This document shows, piece after piece, positions 51,885-61,028 of a stretch of 64,000 bases of DNA. This stretch comes from SCGC-AAA076-P13 sp964613455 (GTDB lineage: Bacteria > Pseudomonadota > Gammaproteobacteria > Magnimaribacterales > D2472): positions 1-64,000 of the forward strand of contig CAZTGS010000003.1 in assembly GCA_964613455.1 (NCBI GenBank), given 5' to 3'. The notes beneath the pieces are model-generated. The model saw only the letters and a list, made by a program, of their open reading frames with translations. It did no database searches and was not told the origin of the DNA. The first letter of the stretch is position 1; each line of letters starts with the position of its first letter. The position numbers were made by a program, and so were the translations under genes.

Positions 51885-53138
51885 ATGAATCTGTTTTTAT
51901 ATAATTTGCTGTTGCTTTTTTTAATGCCATTTATGGTTTTTAGAGTAATTATAAAAAGTTTAAAAGACTCAGATTACAGATTAAATTTCTTAAACAGATT
52001 TGGACTATATAAGTACAAAAATTCAACTAAAAAACTCGTATGGTTTCATGCGGTAAGTTTAGGAGAAGTAATCTCTTCGAAGAAGATAGTCGATAATATT
52101 TTAAACGAACACGATGTAGTACTAACTGTATCAACTCCGACTGGGCTAAGAGAAGCAAAAAGCTTGTATGGATCAAGACTGGAGGTTGTCTATGCTCCTT
52201 GGGATCTAAGTATTTTTGTTTCAGGTTTTTTTAAAACATTTGATCCATCAGCATTAATTTTATTTGAAACCGAAATATGGCCGTCTATGATTTCTAATGC
52301 TCATTTAAAAAAAATACCTATTATTATTGCTAATGGAAGAATGTCAGAAAAATCTTTCAAGGGGTATGCCCGAGTAAACTTTTTATTAAGAAATACTATG
52401 AGCAAGTTATCAATGGTTTTCGCTCAAAGTGAAGCTCATAAAAATAGATTTAATAGGCTAGGAATACCGCTAGAAAAAATTAAAATTGTTGGGTCAACTA
52501 AGTTTGATATAGATGTTAACCCTAAAGAATACAAAGACAATTTTGTTGAAAGAAAAATAATTCTTGCTGCAAGTACTCATAAAAAAGAAGATGAGTTAAT
52601 AATAGAAGCTTATAAAAAGCTTAGGAGTCAAAATTCTAATATAAAATTAATAATTGCTCCACGTCATCCAGAAAGAGCAGAATCTATAAAGAAAAATTTT
52701 GATAAGTTGAGCCTTCATTCAACTATTTATAAATCAATGCCTAAAGATTTTGATATTCAAGAGGTGGTAATTATTAGCGCTACAGGATTGTTGCCTAAAC
52801 TTTATGCACTAGCTTCTGTAGCTTTTATTGGAGGAAGTTTGTTTAAAGAATATGGAGGACATAATTTTATTGAAGCCGCTGTCCATAGATGTCCTTTTAT
52901 AGTTGGGCCTTACATGCAGAATTTTGAGGATATTTTAAATTTATTTACCAAAGAGAATGCCTGTATTCACCTCAAGAAGGATGAACATATATTTAATCCC
53001 CTCAATACCTTGCTAAATGATATTAAATTAAGAGATGATATGACTGAAAAGGCTTTAAGGGTTTGTGAAGAAAATTCAGGATCAACAGAAAAGCAATATA
53101 AAAGTATTTTAAAGATTATAAGAGGAGAGGGAAATTGA
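51885..53138 (+). CDS. waaA: Kdo transferase WaaA (KdtA)
   Basis: 417 residues. An N-terminal membrane helix (about 1-20) is followed by LVWFHAVSLGEVISSKKIV and the C-terminal GGSLFKEYGGHNFIEAA block. It transfers Kdo to lipid IVA. The gene shares TTGA with glnB, so these are coupled though unrelated in function. Divergent from the lipid A acyltransferase. Confidence 0.95.
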   Translation: MNLFLYNLLLLFLMPFMVFRVIIKSLKDSDYRLNFLNRFGLYKYKNSTKKLVWFHAVSLGEVISSKKIVDNILNEHDVVLTVSTPTGLREAKSLYGSRLEVVYAPWDLSIFVSGFFKTFDPSALILFETEIWPSMISNAHLKKIPIIIANGRMSEKSFKGYARVNFLLRNTMSKLSMVFAQSEAHKNRFNRLGIPLEKIKIVGSTKFDIDVNPKEYKDNFVERKIILAASTHKKEDELIIEAYKKLRSQNSNIKLIIAPRHPERAESIKKNFDKLSLHSTIYKSMPKDFDIQEVVIISATGLLPKLYALASVAFIGGSLFKEYGGHNFIEAAVHRCPFIVGPYMQNFEDILNLFTKENACIHLKKDEHIFNPLNTLLNDIKLRDDMTEKALRVCEENSGSTEKQYKSILKIIRGEGN

Positions 53139-53473
53139 AATTAGTAACAGCAATAATTAAACCATTTAAAGTAGAAGAGCTCAGAACTGCACTAGATAAA
53201 ATTGGTGTAACTGGCATGACAATGACTGAAGTTAAAGGTTTTGGTAGACAAAAAGGACATACCGAATTGTACAGAGGTTCAGAATATACAATAGATTTTC
53301 TTCCTAAAATTAAAATTGAAATCGCTATATCTGATGATTTAGTTGAACAGGTTAAAGATGTTATTGTCGAAGCAGCATCAACAGGGAAGATAGGCGACGG
53401 TAAGATATTTGTATCACCAATTGAAGAAGTCGTTAGAATAAGAACCGGTGAAACTAATGAAGAAGCTCTTTAA
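53135..53473 (+). CDS. glnB: Nitrogen regulatory protein P-II
   Basis: 112 residues, start TTG. The uridylylation Tyr51 lies in RGSEYTIDFLPK, and GKIGDGKIFV is the conserved B-loop. It senses 2-oxoglutarate and ATP and reports on nitrogen through GlnD, GlnE and NtrB; those genes are not in the window. No amtB follows, so this is the GlnB rather than the GlnK type by context. The first base pairs overlap the waaA stop (TTGA). The next gene, miaA, starts in the same frame right after its stop. Confidence 0.95.
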   Translation: MKLVTAIIKPFKVEELRTALDKIGVTGMTMTEVKGFGRQKGHTELYRGSEYTIDFLPKIKIEIAISDDLVEQVKDVIVEAASTGKIGDGKIFVSPIEEVVRIRTGETNEEAL

Positions 53474-53479
53474 GAAAAG

Positions 53480-54430
53480 ATAATAACTTCTTCTAATAAA
53501 AAAAAATCAATCGCATTTATACTTGGGGCCACTGCCTCAGGTAAAACTGAGCTTGCAATAGATATACATAAATCACTTCCTGTAGAAATCATTAGCGTTG
53601 ACTCTGTGATGGTATACAAAGGATGTGATTTAGGTTCAGCAAAGCCAGAGCCAAATATTCTTTCAAAACATCCTCACCACCTAATTGATTGTATAGAGCC
53701 TGATTCTATCTTTACTGTTGCTGATTTCTATAAGCAATCAATAGATTTAATAGATGAAATTCATAGAAAAGATAAGCTTCCTCTTTTTGTCGGAGGTTCG
53801 ATGATGTACTTTAGATCTCTTTTAAGTGGTTTGGATGATCTACCACATCGCAATCAGACTTATAGACAAGAATTGGAAGATATTAAGGATAAAAAAGGGC
53901 TTGAAATACTTTATTCTAAACTCTTAAAAGAAGATCCAATTTATGCAAAAAAAATTCAACCATCTGATGAGCAAAGAATAGTTAGAGCCCTTGAGGTAAT
54001 AGAGTTAACTGGAAAACCATTTAGTTCTCTAATTGGGCTAAAAAATAAAAATCTATTAAAAGATAAATTTAACATTAAACAATATGCCATATATGAAGAG
54101 GACAGATCATTGCTCCATTCTAGAATTGAAGATCGTCTAAAAAATATAATTGAAAGCGGTCTTGTAAATGAAGTAAATGAACTTTTCACTAAATATGATA
54201 TTCCCAAAGATCATCCAATTAGAAAATCTGTTAATTATAAACAAGCAATTGGCTTTATTAATAAAGATTACGATGCTGATGAATTTTTCAATAAAGCACT
54301 TTATGCAACAAGACAATTAGCTAAGAGACAGATAACATGGCTTAGATCATGGGATGACATTAATTTTTATGACATTAAATCTAAGAATATAATCAAAGAA
54401 GATATTAAAAGATTGGTAACTTCTCTTTAA
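53480..54430 (+). CDS. miaA: tRNA dimethylallyltransferase MiaA, apparently started at ATA
   Basis: The P-loop GATASGKTELAID (53525-53563) and the block ISVDSVMVYKGCDLGSAKP prove MiaA, so the coding region must begin upstream of the first GTG (53606). Between the in-frame glnB stop (53471-53473) and the P-loop there is no ATG, GTG or TTG; the only near-start codons are ATA at 53480 and 53483 and ATC at 53510. ATA at 53480 gives 316 residues, exactly the E. coli length. The other two frames here are closed by TAA codons, so a one-base slip would not provide a start either. MiaA adds isopentenyl to A37 of tRNAs that read U-first codons. Confidence 0.9.
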   Translation: MITSSNKKKSIAFILGATASGKTELAIDIHKSLPVEIISVDSVMVYKGCDLGSAKPEPNILSKHPHHLIDCIEPDSIFTVADFYKQSIDLIDEIHRKDKLPLFVGGSMMYFRSLLSGLDDLPHRNQTYRQELEDIKDKKGLEILYSKLLKEDPIYAKKIQPSDEQRIVRALEVIELTGKPFSSLIGLKNKNLLKDKFNIKQYAIYEEDRSLLHSRIEDRLKNIIESGLVNEVNELFTKYDIPKDHPIRKSVNYKQAIGFINKDYDADEFFNKALYATRQLAKRQITWLRSWDDINFYDIKSKNIIKEDIKRLVTSL

Positions 54431-54458
54431 ATATATCTTTTAGCCCATAGATACAGTT

Positions 54459-54464
54459 TATAAT
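54459..54464 (+). promoter_or_regulatory. Candidate -10 box of hflKC
   Basis: A perfect TATAAT lies 27 bp before the hflK start codon, in the 60-bp gap after miaA. The -35 region is weak. It suggests that hflK-hflC-purA can be transcribed separately from miaA. No hfq gene is between miaA and hflK. Confidence 0.35.
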
Positions 54465-54490
54465 ATAAGAAATAACGAGGTAATATCATT

Positions 54491-55573
54491 GTGAATTGGG
54501 ATAATCAAAATAAAGATCCATGGGGCGGTAAAGACGACGCACCTGACTTTGACGAGTTAATAAAGAAATTTTCTTCTATATTGGGAGGAAAAAAATCTTC
54601 CTCTAAAGGATCTGGAGGATCTGGAGGAGATGATGGAGGATTTAAGATTCCATCTACTAGAATATTTTTATATGCATTGTTTGGATTTTTGATAGTTTAT
54701 GCATCTCAATGCATCTATCAGCTAGATGCATCAGAAAGAGCTGTTATCTTAAGACTTGGTGTGTTTCATGAAGAGCAGCAAGAAGGTTTAAATTTCAGAT
54801 TAGCTGGTATAGATGAACGTTATATTGAAAATGTATCTTTGACTAGAAGATATACTCAGACAAACAGTATGCTTACAAAAGATGAAAACATTGTAGATGT
54901 AACTGTTTCTGCGCAATATAGAATTGCCAATTTAAAAGATTTTGTTCTTAATGTTAATGATCCTGAACTAAGTCTAAGGCAAGCAATTGAAAGTGCCTTA
55001 AGACACGTTGTTGGTGATAATACACTTGAGCAAACACTTACAGTGGGTAGAGAAAATATTGCTCAAGAAGTTCAAATAAGACTCCAGCAAATATTAGATG
55101 CTTATGCGACTGGCTTGCTTGTTCAGCAAGTAAATATTGAAAAAACTGATCCACCTCCAGCTGTAAAAGATTCATTTGATGATGTTGTTGCCGCTAGAGA
55201 AGACAAAGAAAAACTTCAAAATGAAGCTGAACGTTATGCTTTAACAATCGTTCCAGAAGCAAGGGGACAAGCTCAAGCTAGAATTAGAAATGCCGAAGGG
55301 TATTTGCTAGAAGTTGTAGCTAATGCAGAAGGAGAAGTTGGAAGATTTACCCAGTTATTAGAAGAATATGAAAAAGCGCCTAAAGTAACCAGAGATAGAA
55401 TGTATATCGATGCAATGCAATCAGTTTTATCAAGCACAACAAAAGTTATGATTGATATAGATAGTGGAAATAATCTTATGATGCTTCCACTGGATAAAAT
55501 GATGAATCAAGGCAACTTAATGGATTTAGATAAAAACAAGTTAAGAATTTTAAGAGGAGAGTCTGATGAATAA
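54491..55573 (+). CDS. hflK: Protease modulator HflK
   Basis: 360 residues, start GTG with GAGG upstream. A Gly/Ser/Asp-rich N-terminal tail (35-52) comes before the membrane helix (about 57-75), then the SPFH/band-7 domain and a coiled-coil (about 225-300). HflK and HflC form a membrane cage around the FtsH protease. Overlaps hflC by 8 bp. Confidence 0.95.
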   Translation: MNWDNQNKDPWGGKDDAPDFDELIKKFSSILGGKKSSSKGSGGSGGDDGGFKIPSTRIFLYALFGFLIVYASQCIYQLDASERAVILRLGVFHEEQQEGLNFRLAGIDERYIENVSLTRRYTQTNSMLTKDENIVDVTVSAQYRIANLKDFVLNVNDPELSLRQAIESALRHVVGDNTLEQTLTVGRENIAQEVQIRLQQILDAYATGLLVQQVNIEKTDPPPAVKDSFDDVVAAREDKEKLQNEAERYALTIVPEARGQAQARIRNAEGYLLEVVANAEGEVGRFTQLLEEYEKAPKVTRDRMYIDAMQSVLSSTTKVMIDIDSGNNLMMLPLDKMMNQGNLMDLDKNKLRILRGESDE

Positions 55574-56435
55574 AAGTACATTTTCAATCGTTGCTGCTGC
55601 TTTATTAATTGGAATTGCTGCAAACAGCTTTTTTATTGTCAATGAAAAAGAAGAAGCAATCGTATTTCAATTTGGTGAGGCGATAAGAACAGAAATTCCT
55701 GTTGGCTTTCATTTTAAAACTCCGATCATTCAAGAAGTTAAAAAATATGACAATAGGATTCAAACTTTAGATGAAGAGCCTGATAGAATTCTTACTGTTG
55801 AAAGTAAATATTTATTAGTAGACTCTTTTATTAAATATAGAATTTCTGATGTTTTAGTCTTTTACAAAGCTAACAATGGAAGTTTTAATAGCTTGAATAG
55901 CTTACTTGCTCAAAGATCTGAGTTTGTTTTAAAGAATAATTTTGGTAAAAGAACTGTTAAAGAGGTTGTCTCTGGGGAAAGAGATGAGCTTATGAATATC
56001 ATGCTTAACTCTTTAAATGATTCAGTTGCTGACTTGGGTGTCGAGATAGTTGATTTTAGAGTCAAGAGAATAGATCTTCCTTCAAACTTAAGTAACTCAG
56101 TTTATGAAAGAATGAGAACTGAAAGAAATAGATTGGCAGAAGAACTGAGATCTGAAGGAAAAGAGATTGCTAGAGAAATAAGAGCTATTGCTGATAAAGA
56201 TAAGGTGGTGATTCTTGCTGATGCATACAAAAAAGCAGAATTATTAAGAGGTGAAGGAGATGCTGAGGCTGCAAGAATTTATGCTGAAGGCTTTTCACAA
56301 AATCCTGAATTCTATGAATTTACAAGAAGTATGAGAGCTTATGTTGAAACGTTTGAAAATAAGTCTGATGTTATGCTAATAGATGCTAATTCAGATTTCT
56401 TAAAGTATTTAAACAGCAAAGAAATTTCTAACTAG
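55566..56435 (+). CDS. hflC: Protease modulator HflC
   Basis: 289 residues, N-terminal membrane helix (about 6-25), band-7 domain and a coiled-coil. RSEGKEIAREIRAIADKDKV and GEGDAEAARIYAEGF are conserved in HflC. Partner of HflK; the same 8-bp overlap as seen in other species. The next gene, purA, follows after 8 bp. Confidence 0.95.
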   Translation: MNKSTFSIVAAALLIGIAANSFFIVNEKEEAIVFQFGEAIRTEIPVGFHFKTPIIQEVKKYDNRIQTLDEEPDRILTVESKYLLVDSFIKYRISDVLVFYKANNGSFNSLNSLLAQRSEFVLKNNFGKRTVKEVVSGERDELMNIMLNSLNDSVADLGVEIVDFRVKRIDLPSNLSNSVYERMRTERNRLAEELRSEGKEIAREIRAIADKDKVVILADAYKKAELLRGEGDAEAARIYAEGFSQNPEFYEFTRSMRAYVETFENKSDVMLIDANSDFLKYLNSKEISN

Positions 56436-56443
56436 TAAATTTT

Positions 56444-57661
56444 ATGGCTTCAAACACTCTTATTCTTGGTCTTCAATGGGGAGACGAAGGAAAGGGTAAA
56501 ATTGTTGATGCTCTAAGTGAAAAAGTACATGCTGTATGTCGCTTTCAGGGCGGTCACAATGCAGGTCATACGATAAAGGTTAATGGTAATCAAACTGTTC
56601 TTCATCTAACTCCCTCAGGCATTCTTCATCCAAAAGTTAATTGCCTTATTGGTAATGGTGTTGTCCTCTCATTAGAAGCTTTAGACAAAGAAATCAAAGG
56701 TCTCGAAGAGGCTGGTGTAGATTTTACTAATAGATTTTTTGTTAGCTCTGGATGTGCGTTAATTCTCCCAAGTCATATTAGTATTGATAAAACGCGAGAT
56801 AAAAAAGAATCAATCGGAACAACTGGAAGAGGTATAGGACCATCTTATGAGGATAAGATCTCTAGAAGGGCTGTAAGATTTGGTGATATTGGAGATGAAA
56901 AAATATTAAGAGAAAAAGTCAATCTTCTTGTTACCTATCATAATCGTCTTTTAGTAGAACTTTATGGAGAAAAGCCTCATGATATAGAAGAAGTAATATC
57001 TGAATTACTTTCCTATAAACATCTATATGATAATTTCTGCACTGATACTCAAGGAATTTTATATGACTGGGTGCAGGCTGATAAATCATTATTATTTGAA
57101 GGTGCTCAAGGTACTTTATTAGACATAGACCATGGCACTTATCCATTTGTAACCTCATCAAGTACAACTGCTGGCGGTGTTTCAACAGGCCTAGGAATTG
57201 GACCAAAGTATATAGATAAAATTATAGGTATTTCTAAGGCTTACTGTACAAGAGTAGGAGAAGGACCATTTCTTACCGAGTTATTTGATGACAATGCAAA
57301 GATGCTCGCTGAAAAAGGGCATGAATTTGGAGCAACAACAGGCAGACCAAGAAGATGTGGTTGGCTAGATTTACTGGCTCTTAAAAAAGCTGTTTTTACA
57401 AATTCTGTAACGGATATATGCTTAACAAAATTAGATGTTATGGATGAATTTGCTTCTATTGATGTTTGTATTGATTACGATAATAGTAATCCTGTATACA
57501 AAACTTTTGATGGCTGGCAGTCATCAACGGTAGGCACTACAGTTTTTGAAGACCTTCCTATAAAAGCTCAAGAATATGTCAATTTTATAGAAGATTTTGT
57601 CGGCTGTTCTATATCTTTTGTTTCAACCGGCCCATCAAGAGATCAGACAATCCATAGATAG
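56444..57661 (+). CDS. purA: Adenylosuccinate synthetase
   Basis: 405 residues. Substrate and metal loops GLQWGDEGKGKIVD and GGHNAGHTIK near the N terminus, GTTGRGIGPSYEDK in the middle and TTTGRPRRCGWLD late in the chain are intact. It makes adenylosuccinate from IMP, GTP and aspartate. About 25 residues shorter than the E. coli protein by small deletions, no domain missing. It sits in the usual place after hflC. Confidence 0.97.
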   Translation: MASNTLILGLQWGDEGKGKIVDALSEKVHAVCRFQGGHNAGHTIKVNGNQTVLHLTPSGILHPKVNCLIGNGVVLSLEALDKEIKGLEEAGVDFTNRFFVSSGCALILPSHISIDKTRDKKESIGTTGRGIGPSYEDKISRRAVRFGDIGDEKILREKVNLLVTYHNRLLVELYGEKPHDIEEVISELLSYKHLYDNFCTDTQGILYDWVQADKSLLFEGAQGTLLDIDHGTYPFVTSSSTTAGGVSTGLGIGPKYIDKIIGISKAYCTRVGEGPFLTELFDDNAKMLAEKGHEFGATTGRPRRCGWLDLLALKKAVFTNSVTDICLTKLDVMDEFASIDVCIDYDNSNPVYKTFDGWQSSTVGTTVFEDLPIKAQEYVNFIEDFVGCSISFVSTGPSRDQTIHR

Positions 57662-57665
57662 AATA

Positions 57666-58079
57666 TTATTTCTTTTGTTTAAGAAATTTATCTAAATTGG
57701 CATTGATGAATTTATAAGAGTCAGGATTTGAGAATTTTTTTGAAAGCCTCAAAGCCTCATCAATAACAACTGGTTTATCAAGAGTTCCATAAATCATTTC
57801 ATTCAAAGCAAAATATAATATGGCTTTATCCATAAGATCCATATTTGATTCCTTAACACCCAGATCATCTAAAACATCTTTGATAGCGTCTTTATTTTTT
57901 TCAATAGATTTTAAAGAAAGAGTAAAAGAGTAAAAATCGACTTTTTTATTTTTATGCTCATCCTTAAATTGATCAATAATGTCGGTACAATCCTGATCAT
58001 TAAAAAACATTTGAAAGATTGCCTGGACAAGGTATTCTCTTGTCCTTACTTCAACCTTATAATTAGCTAGATTTTTCAT
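57666..58079 (-). CDS. nusB: Transcription antitermination protein NusB
   Basis: 137 residues, all helical. Near the N terminus RTREYLVQAIFQMF and late KPVVIDEALRLSKKFSNPDS are the family blocks. It works with NusE on rRNA antitermination. Last gene of the glyA-nrdR-rib-nusB operon; overlaps ribH by 17 bp and ends 4 bp from the convergent purA. Confidence 0.92.
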   Translation of the reverse strand: MKNLANYKVEVRTREYLVQAIFQMFFNDQDCTDIIDQFKDEHKNKKVDFYSFTLSLKSIEKNKDAIKDVLDDLGVKESNMDLMDKAILYFALNEMIYGTLDKPVVIDEALRLSKKFSNPDSYKFINANLDKFLKQKK

Positions 58080-58476
58080 TAATTAGCTTCAAAAGAGCGT
58101 TTGAATTATTTTTGGTATTAACCATTATTCTTTCTTCTAATTGCTCTTTATTTTCTACACATATAACGTTATTTATAAAGGAAATACTTGGATAGCTCAT
58201 CGACAAAGAGCCAATAGATGAAAAGGTTTCATTTGTTACTAGCTCATAATGAGAAGTCCCGCCCCTTATAACAATACCCAAAAAAAGAACTCCTAAAAAT
58301 TTATCTGGATTCTTAACTAATTTATGTTTTGCTAAAGCAGCTAATTCAATTGATCCTGGTGCCGTGGCTAAGTCAGCAGAATATCCAGCTAATTCCAAAG
58401 CCTCTTCTGCAACTTGAATCATCGTGTTTATATATTCGTTATACCAAGAAGTATGAACTATCAATATCTTATTCAT
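58063..58476 (-). CDS. ribH: 6,7-dimethyl-8-ribityllumazine synthase
   Basis: 137 residues, somewhat short (usual 150-160) because the N-terminal strand is trimmed. SWYNEYI, PGSIELAALAK and GIVIRGGTSHYELVTNET contain the substrate and catalytic residues including the His after RGGTS. It condenses the ribityl-uracil with dihydroxybutanone phosphate. Overlaps ribBX by 8 bp and nusB by 17 bp. Confidence 0.93.
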   Translation of the reverse strand: MNKILIVHTSWYNEYINTMIQVAEEALELAGYSADLATAPGSIELAALAKHKLVKNPDKFLGVLFLGIVIRGGTSHYELVTNETFSSIGSLSMSYPSISFINNVICVENKEQLEERIMVNTKNNSNALLKLINEKSS

Positions 58477-59548
58477 TTACAAAACCAGTAATATCTATAT
58501 TAAACCCTGAGACTGCATTATATTTTGTTGGAGTGCCAATAACAGTTATCTGTTTAAGATCCAACGCTCTTAAAATCTGAGAACCTACTCCAATAACTCT
58601 TCTATTTGTTTTTGGTTCTATTTCTTTATCTTCCAACTTATTAAGCCAGTAACTTTTAGCATCCCTATGATTTATTAAAACAAATAAACCAACTTCTTCT
58701 TTAGATATTCTTTCGAGTGATTTGCGAATTGACCAGTTTTTTCCCAACTCTTCAATACCTAAAGTATCTTGTAATATGCTTTGAGTTTGAACTCTTACAA
58801 GAGGGGAGCTAACTTTAGATAAATCACCTTTAGTTAAAGAAAAATGGTATTCGTCATTCAAAGTATCTCTCCATACAATTAATTTAAAATCACCAAATTC
58901 ATTTGATACATCTTTTTCATGAACGGCTTCAACTGTAGAGTCTGATGACAATCTATAATCTATTAAGTCAGCTATAGTGCCTACTTTAATGTCGTACTCT
59001 GTCCCAAATTTAATTAAATCGTCTCTTCTGGCCATGGTACCGTCATCATTCATGATTTCACAAATCACACCTGCAGATTGAAAGCCAGCAAGTTTTGCAA
59101 GATCACAAGCAGCCTCAGTATGACCTGCTCTACTTAAGACACCACCATCCATAGCTTTTAATGGAAAAATATGTCCAGGCTGAACAATGTCAGACGCTAC
59201 CGAATCTTTATTAACAGCAGTTTTGATTGTGTGGGCTCTATCTGCAGCAGAGATACCTGTTGTAATACCTTCTGCGGCTTCAATCGAGACTGTAAAAGCA
59301 GTTCTATTAGCTGCTCTATTTTTTTTAGTCATCATTTGTAAATCGTATTTATTACACAATTCTGAGCTCATAGGTAGGCAAATCAAACCTTTTCCTTTTG
59401 ATGCCATAAAGTTAACTATCTCAGGGGTTATAAGATCAGCTGCGCAAACTAAATCACCTTCATTTTCTCTAGATTCATCATCAAGAATGATTACCATCTT
59501 TCCTTTTTTTACATCCTCTATGAGGTCTGTGATGTTATGTTTTAGCAT
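58469..59548 (-). CDS. ribB: DHBP synthase fused to a degenerate GTP cyclohydrolase II domain (RibBX)
   Basis: 359 residues. The N-terminal half (1-~200) is a complete RibB: DDESRENEGDLVCAA, the loop AGHTEAACDLAKLAG. The C-terminal half (~210-359) lines up with RibA, but the region that should hold the three zinc cysteines (SECLTGDVFGSLRCDCG in RibA) reads SSILQDTLGIEELG-like sequence without Cys. This is the known RibBX hybrid, where the RibA-like part is inactive. A true ribA must be elsewhere. Overlaps ribD by 7 bp. Confidence 0.85.
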   Translation of the reverse strand: MLKHNITDLIEDVKKGKMVIILDDESRENEGDLVCAADLITPEIVNFMASKGKGLICLPMSSELCNKYDLQMMTKKNRAANRTAFTVSIEAAEGITTGISAADRAHTIKTAVNKDSVASDIVQPGHIFPLKAMDGGVLSRAGHTEAACDLAKLAGFQSAGVICEIMNDDGTMARRDDLIKFGTEYDIKVGTIADLIDYRLSSDSTVEAVHEKDVSNEFGDFKLIVWRDTLNDEYHFSLTKGDLSKVSSPLVRVQTQSILQDTLGIEELGKNWSIRKSLERISKEEVGLFVLINHRDAKSYWLNKLEDKEIEPKTNRRVIGVGSQILRALDLKQITVIGTPTKYNAVSGFNIDITGFVNE

Positions 59549-60552
59549 TTCTTATAAATTTTCTTTATATCTGATTCAATTTTATACGTGGATTCTAAGT
59601 TAAAACCAAACTTTTCAACAGCGTTATCTTCATCAAACCAATTCACCCCATCTGAGCCAAGCTCATTTGGAGATTCATATATTATTAGCTCATCCACAAG
59701 TCCTGAAGATAAAAATGAATTTACAAGTTTAGGACCAGCCTCTACAAGAATAGAGTTGATATCTGTTGTCGCATATTTCTTAACAATTTTTTTAATACTT
59801 CTTTCTTTGATCACATCGACATCGGCATCTATAAAAAAATTATTCCTAAAATTAATGTCATCCTTATTTGTTAATAATATTTTTTTAAGTTTGTTTGAAG
59901 CAAAATTTACCCTAGCATTCATCCTTGGATTGTCGTCGATTAAGGTATTACCACCAGTTAAAATCGCATCATATAAAGCTCTAACTAACTGAACATCTTT
60001 TCTAGATTCTTTGCAGGTAATCCAAGTACTGCTGCCGTTCCTGTTATGAGATTTACCATCTTTTGAACTTGCTATCTTGACACTAATAAATGGTCGCTCA
60101 TTGAGATGTTTGAAGAAAAAAAATTTATTTTGGTCCATTATTTCTTTTTCACAAACACCCACAATCGTCTCTATTCCATTTTCTAAAAGCTTTTGAATTC
60201 CAGTTCCTGAAACTTTAGGATTTGGGTCTTGGCAACCAATTATTACTTTTTTTATTCCTGAATCAATAATTGCTTGAGAACACGGACCAGTTTTACCTGA
60301 ATGATTGCAGGGCTCTAATGTGCATACTAATGTTAATTCATCAAAAGAATTAAAATCTACGCCAATCTTTTTTTTTGCACGATTAATTGCATTAATTTCA
60401 GCATGGGCAGATCCAAAATTTTCATGAGCTCCTTCTGAAATAATTAAATCATCCTTAAGAATAATTGCACCAACTACTGGATTGGGTTTCGCTGTATACC
60501 TATATACATCAGCTAGAGATATAGCTCTCTGCATTAAATCGTCGTAGCTCAT
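59542..60552 (-). CDS. ribD: Bifunctional riboflavin deaminase/reductase
   Basis: 336 residues. The deaminase half has zinc motif GSAHAEINA (H and E) and TLEPCNHSGKTGPCSQAI; the reductase half follows at about 150-336 (NRNGSSTWIT, DAILTGGNTLIDDNP). It does the second and third steps of riboflavin synthesis. Overlaps nrdR by 4 bp. ribE (riboflavin synthase) does not follow it as it does in many relatives. Confidence 0.95.
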   Translation of the reverse strand: MSYDDLMQRAISLADVYRYTAKPNPVVGAIILKDDLIISEGAHENFGSAHAEINAINRAKKKIGVDFNSFDELTLVCTLEPCNHSGKTGPCSQAIIDSGIKKVIIGCQDPNPKVSGTGIQKLLENGIETIVGVCEKEIMDQNKFFFFKHLNERPFISVKIASSKDGKSHNRNGSSTWITCKESRKDVQLVRALYDAILTGGNTLIDDNPRMNARVNFASNKLKKILLTNKDDINFRNNFFIDADVDVIKERSIKKIVKKYATTDINSILVEAGPKLVNSFLSSGLVDELIIYESPNELGSDGVNWFDEDNAVEKFGFNLESTYKIESDIKKIYKKC

Positions 60553-61028
60553 TTTTTTGTTTTTTTTCTAGAAGGCTTTTCTTTATTTAAAGAATTAATT
60601 TCTGCTGAAAAATCTTTTATATCTTGGAAATCTCTATAAACCGATGCAAATCTAACATAGGCAACACTATCAACGTCCTTAAGGGCATTCATCATAATCT
60701 CACCAATTTTTATAGATTGAATCTCTCTAACGCCACTAGTTCTTATCTCATTAAGAATTTTTCCAAAAACTGTATCTATCTCTTCAGATGACAGAGGTCT
60801 TTTTTCAAGAGCTCTTAACATTCCTCTTTTTAGTTTTGAGCCATTAAACGGTTGTCGTTCCCCATTATTTTTTATTACTCTTGGAAGAGCAAGATCTGCG
60901 GTTTCAAATGTTGTAAACCTTGACTGACAAACTTCGCATGACCTTCTTCTTCTAGTTTGTGACCCATCAGCTACCAATCTAGAGTCAATAACTTTGGTAT
61001 CTTCGGCTTGGCAAAAAGGGCAATACAT
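60549..61028 (-). CDS. nrdR: Transcriptional repressor NrdR
   Basis: 159 residues. The zinc ribbon CPFC-x(n)-CEVCQSRFTTFE and the ATP-cone domain (RGMLRALEKRP) are complete. It represses ribonucleotide reductase genes when dATP is high. Classical position between glyA and ribD, starting right after the glyA stop. Confidence 0.97.
   Translation of the reverse strand: MYCPFCQAEDTKVIDSRLVADGSQTRRRRSCEVCQSRFTTFETADLALPRVIKNNGERQPFNGSKLKRGMLRALEKRPLSSEEIDTVFGKILNEIRTSGVREIQSIKIGEIMMNALKDVDSVAYVRFASVYRDFQDIKDFSAEINSLNKEKPSRKKTKK

Noticed and set aside
53606..53611. GTG/ATG at 53606/53609 as miaA start
   Set aside because: It would remove the P-loop and half of the substrate site, which are intact and conserved upstream.
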